This document shows, one piece after another, positions 57,123-64,000 of a stretch of 64,000 nt of DNA. The first letter of the stretch is position 1; every line of letters starts with the position of its first letter. The notes beneath the pieces were generated by a model. The model made no database searches, was not told the DNA's origin, and saw nothing but the letters and a program-made list of their open reading frames with translations. The translations under genes were made by a program, and so were the position numbers. Source of the stretch: Roseovarius sp. EL26 (GTDB taxonomy: Bacteria; Pseudomonadota; Alphaproteobacteria; Rhodobacterales; Rhodobacteraceae); contig NZ_OUMZ01000007.1 of the NCBI RefSeq assembly GCF_900327775.1, forward strand, positions 607,606-671,605, in the 5' to 3' direction.

Positions 57123-58208
57123 TCAGGCGGCTGATGCGAATAAAGAGCTATTTTTGTTTTGTGCATAAGCTTTTAGTAAAGCCGCCTCATAGGTTTTAAG
57201 GGCTATGGTTGCAGTGGCTCCCTGATTTTGAATGCCCGAGGCGAGATCTGGGAAAAGCGATAGCAACTCTATCTTTTGATCTTTGTCGATCGCGTTGACG
57301 GAGTTTTCGGATAAAAAGAAACTTTCGCTCAATATGCCATTGCCCATAATGATCTGATGGCGATCAAACATGAGGTGGAAATAGTCGATATGGCCACCTT
57401 CCTTTAGGGTGACACCGGGCATGCCGCAAAGGTGCTTGGCGGCAACAAGGCAGTCGTTGTGAGCAAAAAGTAATTCGGTGTGGGCGGACTTTAAGTACAT
57501 CCTGTGTTCTTGTGAAACGATAAGCTCTTGTTCGTTACCGATACTGCCTGGAGCAAAAACAACCGGCGCATGAGAACCCTTTGCGGCAACGCGTGTGTGG
57601 CCGATCCAGCGCACGGATTGGAAGCCGTTGTTTAGAGTCCAAACCTTTTGGCCAATTAAGATGTTTTCAATTGGTTGAGCACCGATCTTAGTTTTGATCA
57701 GAGTTTCTTTGCTAAAACATGTGATGAAGTCGGTATATAACGTGGTGCCATCATTGTTGCCGCCAACTTTGATATATTGCGTTCCATTGACAAGAGGGAT
57801 GTCGGAGCTAAAACCCCAGACATCTTGTGTGACACCATTTTGCGAAAACACAGTGACGGTAATGAGGGGGCCGGTGGGGTTTCCACCTGCATCAACGGCT
57901 TGAAGTTCAATCCGCGATTCGGCTTCGACTTCGGTGCCGTCGGCAATTAGCCCGGCGCCATCTATAATCCTGTGGTCTGTAAGTTCGTCATCATTGAAAA
58001 ACAGATTGTTGTCAGCGGCGATGGCATCCGCAAACTGGCCATCGTCTTCTACGGTGATCGTTGTGCCGCTGTTAGCCGTGAATGTAAAAATAGTGCCATC
58101 AGGTGTATCAGAATTATTGATAACCCCGTTGCCAACTATGTTTGCCGCAGAGCTGGAAGCAACAATCAGTGCCTCGTTGTCGAAAGCAAATATCGTGCGC
58201 TCTATCAT
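57123..58208 (-). CDS. Hint-domain protein lying between cvpA and purF
   Basis: A 361-residue protein. Residues 1-160 form an acidic, beta-rich, Asp/Asn-rich domain without a classical signal peptide. From Cys164 a Hint (Hedgehog/intein, Hint_2-type) module follows: ITCFSKETLIKTKIGAQPIE, VRWIGHTRVAA, then SQEHRMYLKS with the conserved His235, and FHLMFDRHQIIMGNGILSES. Such modules self-cleave, and in roseobacters they end secreted adhesin- or RTX-like proteins. Type I-like export without a signal is possible. The DNA is AT-richer than purF and cvpA. No ribosome-binding site is obvious. Confidence 0.82.
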   Translation of the reverse strand: MIERTIFAFDNEALIVASSSAANIVGNGVINNSDTPDGTIFTFTANSGTTITVEDDGQFADAIAADNNLFFNDDELTDHRIIDGAGLIADGTEVEAESRIELQAVDAGGNPTGPLITVTVFSQNGVTQDVWGFSSDIPLVNGTQYIKVGGNNDGTTLYTDFITCFSKETLIKTKIGAQPIENILIGQKVWTLNNGFQSVRWIGHTRVAAKGSHAPVVFAPGSIGNEQELIVSQEHRMYLKSAHTELLFAHNDCLVAAKHLCGMPGVTLKEGGHIDYFHLMFDRHQIIMGNGILSESFFLSENSVNAIDKDQKIELLSLFPDLASGIQNQGATATIALKTYEAALLKAYAQNKNSSLFASAA

Positions 58209-58458
58209 TGTGTCATACTCGAATACTAAGTCAACTGCGCTACGCCAGAGCGGCTATAACGGAATGCCTTGTAGTCAGAGCAAGGTACGTTTTTGAAATG
58301 ATATTAAAGTGATGAAAAATTCAAATTTGTGAACGAATAATTATGGTATTTCAGTCGTTTAGTAATCTTTTGGTTGTTTTAAGTCACGCCTTTCAGCTAA
58401 GGCGGGACTTTGCTCTTTTGCGCTGCAGTTTCTACTTTCTGCGCTTGGTTCGCCTAAG

Positions 58459-59019
58459 TTATTCCGTTGGTCCGCAAACAGAAACCAGCTGTTCATACTG
58501 CTGTGTGATCCAGCCCAAAGCTTGTTCAGGGTCACCTTCTTCAACCTTAGAGGTCAGGTTTGAGAAGACGCGTGCTGATCGGCTGTCATCGATGATTTCG
58601 ATACTTTGCGATGTTACAACGGTTTCGTAGACGAAATAGGCTACGGCAACCAACAAAATGCCGCGGGCAACACCAAAGAGGAGGCCCAAACCCTGATCCA
58701 ACCCACCAAGGACAGATCTTTGAACAATTGATGAAAACAAGGGGGTGATGAACGATGAAATAATCAATGCGATTGCAAAAACACCAGTAAAGGCGGTGAT
58801 CATGCCCAACTCACAATTGTCGCCAATGACATCGCGAATGACCGGGATCTCTTTCACCAAAGGATAGGCTTGCGGGGCAAAGATGAAAGCCAGAATGCCG
58901 GCTGCCACCCAACCCGCGATCGCAAGAGCTTCGCGGACTAGACCGCGAGAATAGGCCAGCAGGGCAGACATGACGATGAAAAGCGCGACAACGCCGTCGA
59001 TAATGGTGAAACCTTCCAT
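58459..59019 (-). CDS. cvpA: CvpA-family membrane protein
   Basis: A 186-residue membrane protein with four hydrophobic segments, opening FTIIDGVVALFIVMSALLAY and the family block SRGLVREALAIAGWVAAGIL. CvpA was named for colicin V production and is often co-located with purF. Five bases separate it from radA upstream. Between it and the Hint gene is a 250-base AT-rich gap. Confidence 0.92.
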   Translation of the reverse strand: MEGFTIIDGVVALFIVMSALLAYSRGLVREALAIAGWVAAGILAFIFAPQAYPLVKEIPVIRDVIGDNCELGMITAFTGVFAIALIISSFITPLFSSIVQRSVLGGLDQGLGLLFGVARGILLVAVAYFVYETVVTSQSIEIIDDSRSARVFSNLTSKVEEGDPEQALGWITQQYEQLVSVCGPTE

Positions 59020-59024
59020 GGATT

Positions 59025-60413
59025 CTATCCTGTCCCTTTTTGCGGTTGATCCGCGTTCACTAAGTCATTCACAAACTTCTGAAGTTCACCAACGCGTGTC
59101 AACTTCAAACCTGCAGATCCCCCTGGTTTACCACCGGCGGGAATGGTTGCGCTGGTGAAACCAAGTTTTTGCGCCTCTTTCAACCTGTTTTCGGTCTGTG
59201 AAACCGGTCTAAGGCCGCCTGAAAGGCTGATTTCACCGAAAATCACTGTTTCCGGCGGCAAAGCGGCGTCTTCCCGCGCACTCAGAAGGGCCGCGGCGAC
59301 GGCCAAATCGGCGGCCGGTTCGGTGATGCGGATACCGCCAGCAACATTAAGATAAACATCAAGTCCGGTGAAAGGCACGCCACAACGCGCCTCAAGCACG
59401 GCAAGAATCATCGCCAATCGTGCGCCATCCCAGCCGACAACGGCGCGACGAGGCTGTGCGTGCGGGGTGGGGGCGACAAGTGCCTGCATCTCAACCAGCA
59501 CCGGGCGGGTGCCCTCGATGCCCGCAAAAACCACGGATCCGGGGGTGGGGGTGCCGCGACCGGCCAAAAACAGCTCGGACGGGTTGGAGACCTCAGATAA
59601 GCCGCGGCCAGTCATCTCAAACACGCCGATCTCATCTGCCGGGCCAAAGCGGTTTTTGACACTGCGCAAGATGCGGAACTGATGGCCGCGCTCACCCTCA
59701 AAATAAAGCACCGTGTCGACCATGTGTTCAACGACACGAGGGCCTGCGATCTGACCTTCTTTGGTGACGTGACCCACCAAAATGACCGAAGTACCCGTGC
59801 GTTTGGCAAATGTTGTCAGCTCATGCGCACAAGCGCGAACCTGGCTGACCGATCCGGGCGCACTGTCGACGGTGTCGGCCCACATGGTCTGAATTGAATC
59901 GATGACCACCAACTGTGGTTTTTCGGCCTCGAGCGTGGTCAGAATGTCACGCAGGGCGGTGGCGCAGGCTAATTTGACTGGGGCCTTTCCAAGACCAAGC
60001 CGCTGCGCCCGTAATCTGATTTGTGCGCTGGCTTCTTCGCCAGAGATATAGACGGTCGCCAGTCCAGCTTGGGCAAATTTTGCTGCGGCCTGCAGCAAGA
60101 GCGTGGATTTCCCGATGCCGGGATCGCCGCCAACCAGCACGGCGCTGCCGGGTACCAGACCTCCGCCAAGGACGCGGTCCAATTCACCAATACGGGAATG
60201 GCTGCGGGGTGGTGGGGCTTCGTCATGGTCCAAATCGCTGAGAGCGATCGGTGTGCCACGTTTATTGCCAAGCGATTTGGAGGACGGGCCTGTTGAGAGC
60301 GGCGCATCCTGTGCGATCGTGTTCCATTCACCGCAGGCGTCACAACGGCCCGACCATCGAGAATGGGTTGCGCCACAGGCAGTGCAGGAAAAGACAGTGG
60401 TTGTTTTTGCCAT
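59025..60413 (-). CDS. radA: DNA repair protein RadA (Sms)
   Basis: A 462-residue branch-migration ATPase in recombination. It has an N-terminal Cys4 zinc finger (CTACGATHSRWSGRCDACGE), Walker A LVGGDPGIGKSTLLLQAAAK and the RadA-specific KNRFG motif in RSVKNRFGPADEIGVFE. A C-terminal Lon-protease-like domain follows (LDVYLNVAGGIRITEPAADL). Length and order are standard. It is followed by cvpA in the same direction. Confidence 0.96.
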   Translation of the reverse strand: MAKTTTVFSCTACGATHSRWSGRCDACGEWNTIAQDAPLSTGPSSKSLGNKRGTPIALSDLDHDEAPPPRSHSRIGELDRVLGGGLVPGSAVLVGGDPGIGKSTLLLQAAAKFAQAGLATVYISGEEASAQIRLRAQRLGLGKAPVKLACATALRDILTTLEAEKPQLVVIDSIQTMWADTVDSAPGSVSQVRACAHELTTFAKRTGTSVILVGHVTKEGQIAGPRVVEHMVDTVLYFEGERGHQFRILRSVKNRFGPADEIGVFEMTGRGLSEVSNPSELFLAGRGTPTPGSVVFAGIEGTRPVLVEMQALVAPTPHAQPRRAVVGWDGARLAMILAVLEARCGVPFTGLDVYLNVAGGIRITEPAADLAVAAALLSAREDAALPPETVIFGEISLSGGLRPVSQTENRLKEAQKLGFTSATIPAGGKPGGSAGLKLTRVGELQKFVNDLVNADQPQKGTG

Positions 60414-60452
60414 ATCCTGCTCTTGCCCGAAGTGGACAGGCGGGTCAAATGC

Positions 60453-61223
60453 CTATTCGGCGGCGTGACGAGGAATTTTGATCACTGTGCCATCACTGCG
60501 CGCTTTGACAGCGCGTTTGAGCTTGGGCAGGACCTCGTTCAATTCGTCCTGCAGGCGGTTCAACTGGCTGGCGGCGATGCTTTCTTCCATCTCGACCTCG
60601 TGCAGCCAATGTTTCAGGTCGCCGCTGATCTGTTTGGCATGCTCCAGCCGGGTGTTGAAGGTGTCCATTTCCTGTTGTCGCTGTGTCAGAAAAGTCTGAG
60701 CACGTGCGACATTTTCATCTGAATAAGTGTCTGCAAGCTCTTGACTTACATGCGACATCTGCGCCGCTGCCTCGAGCGCACCGGGTTCTAAATGTTGCAA
60801 GTCAGGATGGGCGCGCAGAAATTTCATACGTTCGCGCACGGCATCAAACTCGGACGACAGACTGAAGAGATTGGCCCGGTCACTGGCGTGGGCCAAGGCA
60901 TAGGCCTGCGCCACATCTTGCATGCCGATGGTGAAGGAGCGGTGCGAATTTTCGAGCTTCATAACGCGCGTGTTTGTCGGCAAGAAGAAACACAACAAAA
61001 GCGTAAAATTGGCAGCGCCTATTTGCATATACATTCCAGCATTTTCAATGGTTAATGTGCCATAGCTCATTTCAAAGCTAAGCCAGGGCAGAAACCCTGC
61101 TGCGGCCATGGCCGACGAGCCGAGCAAAATGCCAGAGATTAATATCAGGGCCAGAAAAGCCACGCGTTGAAAAATCTGTTGAATGTAAAAAAGTGTTGGT
61201 TGAATAGACTGGTTATTATTCAT
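60453..61223 (-). CDS. Membrane-anchored coiled-coil protein next to radA
   Basis: A 256-residue protein with two N-terminal hydrophobic segments (VAFLALILISGILLGSSAMA and MYMQIGAANFTLLLCFFLP), then a long helical, heptad-rich region (EMDTFNTRLEHAKQISGDLK, RLQDELNEVLPKLKRAVKAR). No enzymatic motif is visible. GGAGGGCGCC before the ATG at 61223 fixes the start. It lies 39 bases upstream of radA on the same strand. The function is unknown; names such as DNA repair protein would come only from its neighbour. Confidence 0.7.
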   Translation of the reverse strand: MNNNQSIQPTLFYIQQIFQRVAFLALILISGILLGSSAMAAAGFLPWLSFEMSYGTLTIENAGMYMQIGAANFTLLLCFFLPTNTRVMKLENSHRSFTIGMQDVAQAYALAHASDRANLFSLSSEFDAVRERMKFLRAHPDLQHLEPGALEAAAQMSHVSQELADTYSDENVARAQTFLTQRQQEMDTFNTRLEHAKQISGDLKHWLHEVEMEESIAASQLNRLQDELNEVLPKLKRAVKARSDGTVIKIPRHAAE

Positions 61224-61349
61224 GGCGCCCTCCATACACAGAAACGACCATGCTCAATATAGCAATTTTTCGCTTATTTTGGCGTGAAAACTGCGTGAAA
61301 ACGCGTGATGATATGCTTAGTGAGTTAATATTTAATGAAAATTAGTCGC

Positions 61350-61784
61350 CTAATGTTTTTTCTTTTCGGTTAAAAACCCAATGAAAATCGACGCCAGAAT
61401 ACAGGCCGTGAACAGATAGAGGCCCCAGGCGACCTCGATCCGGCCGATGCCGATGCCTTTGCTGAGGGTGATATAGAGCGCAATGAGAAAAATATCTGCC
61501 ATGGCGAGTTTGCCAAGGATCTGCAGCGCTGGCAGGGCCCTGCGGCGCATCAGGCGGAAATGGATCAGCGCAAGGCCGATAGTTTTCATGTAGGGCGCGA
61601 AAAGTGCGAATATGGTGACGACAAGGGCGAGGAAAACATCGCTTTGCCACAGGCTTTGCAGGCCTGAAATGACGCTGATCTCTGACAGGCCAAAAAGTGG
61701 CAGCACACCTGCACGCATCAGCGGGGCAAACCACGCGATGGGGAAGAGGATCAGCAGGGCGAGGTTGGCATAGCGCAGGATCAT
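61350..61784 (-). CDS. PqiA-like membrane protein
   Basis: A 144-residue protein with four hydrophobic segments, corresponding to one PqiA unit. Supporting pieces are ANLALLILFPIAWFAPLM, ALPALQILGKLAMADIFLIA and GLYLFTACILASIF. PqiA proteins accompany MCE-domain lipid transporters, which fits the nearby mlaE/mlaF genes. No MCE-domain gene is in the window. Confidence 0.75.
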   Translation of the reverse strand: MILRYANLALLILFPIAWFAPLMRAGVLPLFGLSEISVISGLQSLWQSDVFLALVVTIFALFAPYMKTIGLALIHFRLMRRRALPALQILGKLAMADIFLIALYITLSKGIGIGRIEVAWGLYLFTACILASIFIGFLTEKKKH

Positions 61785-61945
61785 GAACGCGATCTAATCA
61801 CATGGGGCGAGGGGTGCAAGGTAGTGGCGCTGCCTCCGCCGCGTGGAACACGTGACTATCCCGTAGCATTTTGCGAAAGATGAAGGCAGGTGAAATTTTA
61901 CTCATAAGCATATAAAGGTCGAATTTTGATACCTTATGAGACTTA

Positions 61946-62380
61946 TTACAAAGTAAAATAATTCATGCTGGCGAAGCCTATAGAAAGAACAACTGTCCAG
62001 ACATCAAATAGCAACATTGGACTGCGATCAAAGAGAGCCCGAATGCTGGGGGAGTGGGTAAAGAAGGAGGACATAAATGGAGAGGGATAGCCTACTTCGT
62101 GTTTCAGGTACTGGCGCGTTTTTATGGCCGCGAATAACGGGAAAATTCCCCCGAGAAGTATAGTTATACGTGGATATCCTGTGTACGGGGCTAGAACTAG
62201 TAATCCCACTCCCAAAAAAACAAGTGCAAAATAGAGGAGATTACCCTTGAAGAAGCGCCCGACGTAATCAGGGTTCTTAGCTTTATATTCTCGGTCGATA
62301 TAAAATGAGGGAAAACCGTTAGCGACCTGCACTGCGATGATGAGATATGCGAATGATCCAAACCATATACTTATTGCCAT
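61946..62380 (-). CDS. AT-rich orphan membrane protein behind mlaF
   Basis: A 144-residue protein with about four hydrophobic segments (SIWFGSFAYLIIAVQVANGF, FALVFLGVGLLVLAPYTGYP, ITILLGGIFPLFAAIKTR, LLFDVWTVVLSIGFASM). It starts five bases after the mlaF stop, so it is in the operon, but its base composition is clearly AT-richer. No family is recognised. It may be a late insertion between the mla genes and the PqiA-like gene. Confidence 0.6.
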   Translation of the reverse strand: MAISIWFGSFAYLIIAVQVANGFPSFYIDREYKAKNPDYVGRFFKGNLLYFALVFLGVGLLVLAPYTGYPRITILLGGIFPLFAAIKTRQYLKHEVGYPSPFMSSFFTHSPSIRALFDRSPMLLFDVWTVVLSIGFASMNYFTL

Positions 62381-62385
62381 TGAAG

Positions 62386-63132
62386 TTACCGCACCGCCTC
62401 AATCGGGCCTTCGGCGCGGCCTTGGATGAATTGCTCAAGGTAAGGATCACCGGATTGGTCCATATCGCCCACAGGGCCGGTCCATTGGATGACACCATCG
62501 TGCAGCATGGCAACGTTGTCGGCGATGGCGCGGACGCTGGACATGTCGTGGGTGATCGTCATGGCGGTGGCGCCCATTTCGACGACGATCTCGCGGATCA
62601 GATCGTTGATCACGCCGGACATGATCGGGTCAAGGCCGGTGGTGGGTTCGTCAAAGAAGATGATCTCAGGCTCGGCCGCGATGGCGCGGGCAAGACCCAC
62701 ACGTTTTTGCATGCCGCCAGAGAGTTCGCCGGGGAATTTATCAGCAACATCGGCCTTGAGGCCGACACGGCGCAATTTTTCAACGGCGATTTCACGGGCT
62801 TCTTCCTTGGGGCGCATGAGCGAGCCGCGCAGCAAGCGGAAGGCGACGTTTTGCCAGACGGGCAGGCTATCGAACAGCGCGCCACCTTGGAAGAGCATAC
62901 CAAAGCGCGCAAGGAACGCATCGCGGTCAGCTTTGGTCACGTCTTCCTCGTCCAGGGTGATGATGCCGCTGTCGGGGTGAATGAGACCCAGCACGCATTT
63001 CAGCGTGACGGATTTTCCGGTGCCAGAGCCGCCAATGATCACCATCGAGGTGCCCTTGGGAATCTCAAGGTTCACGCCTTGCAGGACGCGGTTAGGGCCA
63101 AAGGCCTTGTGGACGTTTTCCATTCTGATCAT
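62386..63132 (-). CDS. mlaF: ABC transporter ATPase, MlaF type
   Basis: A 248-residue ATPase of the phospholipid/organic-solvent ABC system that keeps outer-membrane lipid asymmetry. Walker A is VIIGGSGTGKSVTLKCVLGL, the signature LSGGMQKRVGLARAIAA, and Walker B IIFFDEPTTGLDP. The start overlaps the mlaE stop by four bases. The substrate-binding MlaD-type protein is not in the window. Confidence 0.93.
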   Translation of the reverse strand: MIRMENVHKAFGPNRVLQGVNLEIPKGTSMVIIGGSGTGKSVTLKCVLGLIHPDSGIITLDEEDVTKADRDAFLARFGMLFQGGALFDSLPVWQNVAFRLLRGSLMRPKEEAREIAVEKLRRVGLKADVADKFPGELSGGMQKRVGLARAIAAEPEIIFFDEPTTGLDPIMSGVINDLIREIVVEMGATAMTITHDMSSVRAIADNVAMLHDGVIQWTGPVGDMDQSGDPYLEQFIQGRAEGPIEAVR

Positions 63133-63914
63133 AGCGAGAAGAAAACTCCTGTGAGGACAAAGTTAGCGGCCAAAATCAGCACCGCGGCGGCCTGAACCGA
63201 GCTTTTGGTGGCGCGGCCCACACCTTGAGCGCCGCGACCAGAGTTCATGCCGAAGTAGCAGCCCATGATTGAGGCGATGACGCCAAAGGCGGCGCCTTTG
63301 ACCAAGGATGACACGATATCGCGCATCTCGAGGAAGTTGACAGTGTTGTGTAGGTATGTGGCGGGGTTGAAGTTCAGATTTTGCACCGCAACGGTAAAGC
63401 CACCCATGATGCCGATGATGTCACCGACCGCCACCAAAATTGGCACGGTGAGTAATGCGGCCAGAACACGTGGGGCGACGAGATATTTCATCGGGTGGGT
63501 GGAGAGCGTGACCAGAGCGTCGATTTGTTCTGTCACCTTCATGGTGGCGATCTCGGCGGCGATTGAGGAGGTCACACGCGCGGCGATCATCAGGCCAACA
63601 AGAACAGGCCCCAATTCGCGCACCATGCCGATGGCAACGATCTGAGGCATCACCGCCTCGGCGTTGAAACGTCCGCCACCGGCGTAGATTTGCAGTGCCA
63701 ATGCGCCGCCGGTGAAGAGGGCGGTGAGACCAACCACCGGCAAGGACATCCAGCCGATCTGGAGCAGCGCAATCAGCAGCTCGCGAGGGTAATAGGGAGG
63801 CCGCAGAATATGTGCAAAAGTCTGGCCCGAAAAGGTTGCCAGTCGGCCAAGAGAAGCCATCCCGTTCAGTGCAAATCGCCCGAGGGAGGCCAGAAAGCCC
63901 AGTATGAAACTCAT
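63129..63914 (-). CDS. mlaE: ABC transporter permease, MlaE type
   Basis: A 261-residue permease with about five or six helices. The family blocks are LPVVGLTALFTGGALALQIY, RELGPVLVGLMIAARVTSSI and AAEIATMKVTEQIDALVTL, the last being the MlaE coupling region. It starts inside the alr stop codon (ATGA overlap) and overlaps mlaF, giving an alr-mlaE-mlaF operon. Confidence 0.93.
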   Translation of the reverse strand: MSFILGFLASLGRFALNGMASLGRLATFSGQTFAHILRPPYYPRELLIALLQIGWMSLPVVGLTALFTGGALALQIYAGGGRFNAEAVMPQIVAIGMVRELGPVLVGLMIAARVTSSIAAEIATMKVTEQIDALVTLSTHPMKYLVAPRVLAALLTVPILVAVGDIIGIMGGFTVAVQNLNFNPATYLHNTVNFLEMRDIVSSLVKGAAFGVIASIMGCYFGMNSGRGAQGVGRATKSSVQAAAVLILAANFVLTGVFFSL

Positions 63915-64000
63915 ATACCGATATACCGCCGTGCATAGCGTGACCCCAAAGAGGTCAAGATTTCGTAACCGATGGTTCCGGCATCATCTGCCAGATCATC
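63911..64000 (-). CDS. alr: Alanine racemase, C-terminal end only
   Basis: The last 29 residues before a TGA stop read DDLADDAGTIGYEILTSLGS and RYARRYIGI. The stretch DAGTIGYEILTSLGxRYxR is the typical end of Alr, the PLP enzyme that makes D-alanine for peptidoglycan. The rest lies beyond the window. Its stop overlaps the mlaE start. Confidence 0.8.
   Translation of the reverse strand, partial: DDLADDAGTIGYEILTSLGSRYARRYIGI

Overview
The window looks like core chromosome of a marine alphaproteobacterium of the Roseobacter group (Rhodobacteraceae). The evidence is the zwf-pgl-pgi block of the Entner-Doudoroff route, the order tatA-tatB-tatC, surE-pcm-nlpD and radA-cvpA-purF, a GcvT-type dimethylglycine/sarcosine dehydrogenase, VPLPA-CTERM secreted proteins, an alphaproteobacterial LexA box (GTTC-N7-GTTC) before uvrA, and short GC-rich hairpin repeats between genes. 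This is inference from gene content; no species name can be given. Both window ends cut genes: a dihydrolipoyl dehydrogenase on the left and an alanine racemase on the right. I found no tRNA, rRNA, CRISPR array or intact insertion sequence.

Layout. 1-8.3 kb: lpd, an exported amidohydrolase, a radical SAM protein, then zwf-pgl-pgi-folA. 8.3-15.2 kb: a cupin/MEKHLA pair, enolase, a DMT exporter, uvrA with its SOS box, and a small secreted protein. 15.3-18.4 kb: a three-gene valine-degradation operon, completed by mmsA and a divergent LysR regulator at 22.9-25.4 kb. Between them lie an L,D-transpeptidase, a carboxylate-amine ligase and a tandem pair of VPLPA-CTERM proteins, the second frameshifted in a run of nine G. 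25.4-33 kb: a CBS protein, coaD, gap, a DUF808 membrane protein, an AT-rich island between two ~100-bp direct repeats, and transketolase. 33-45 kb: a coiled-coil gene with zapA, an AT-rich orphan, the large FAD/GcvT dehydrogenase, tatABC with a DUF815 ATPase, an orphan ATP-grasp enzyme, and surE-pcm-nlpD. 45-55 kb: a secreted orphan, an SDR, and a two-component system divergent from a Tat-exported agmatine deiminase and an RND efflux pair. 55-64 kb: DUF1284, purF, a Hint-domain protein lying between purF and cvpA, radA, a coiled-coil membrane protein, a PqiA-like protein, an orphan membrane protein, mlaF-mlaE and the end of alr.

How it fits together. Central carbon genes (zwf, pgl, pgi, eno, gap, tkt, lpd) are scattered but may share control: a LacI-type palindrome lies before eno and a weaker version before gap. 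The most system-like accessory locus is at 46.8-54.8 kb. There a histidine kinase/OmpR pair faces an exported agmatine deiminase and an RND pump across a dense cluster of TGTCGCA half-sites with 10-bp spacing. Other items worth a second look are the G9 tract, the Hint gene inside a conserved gene order, the repeat-flanked island and the orphan ATP-grasp enzyme.
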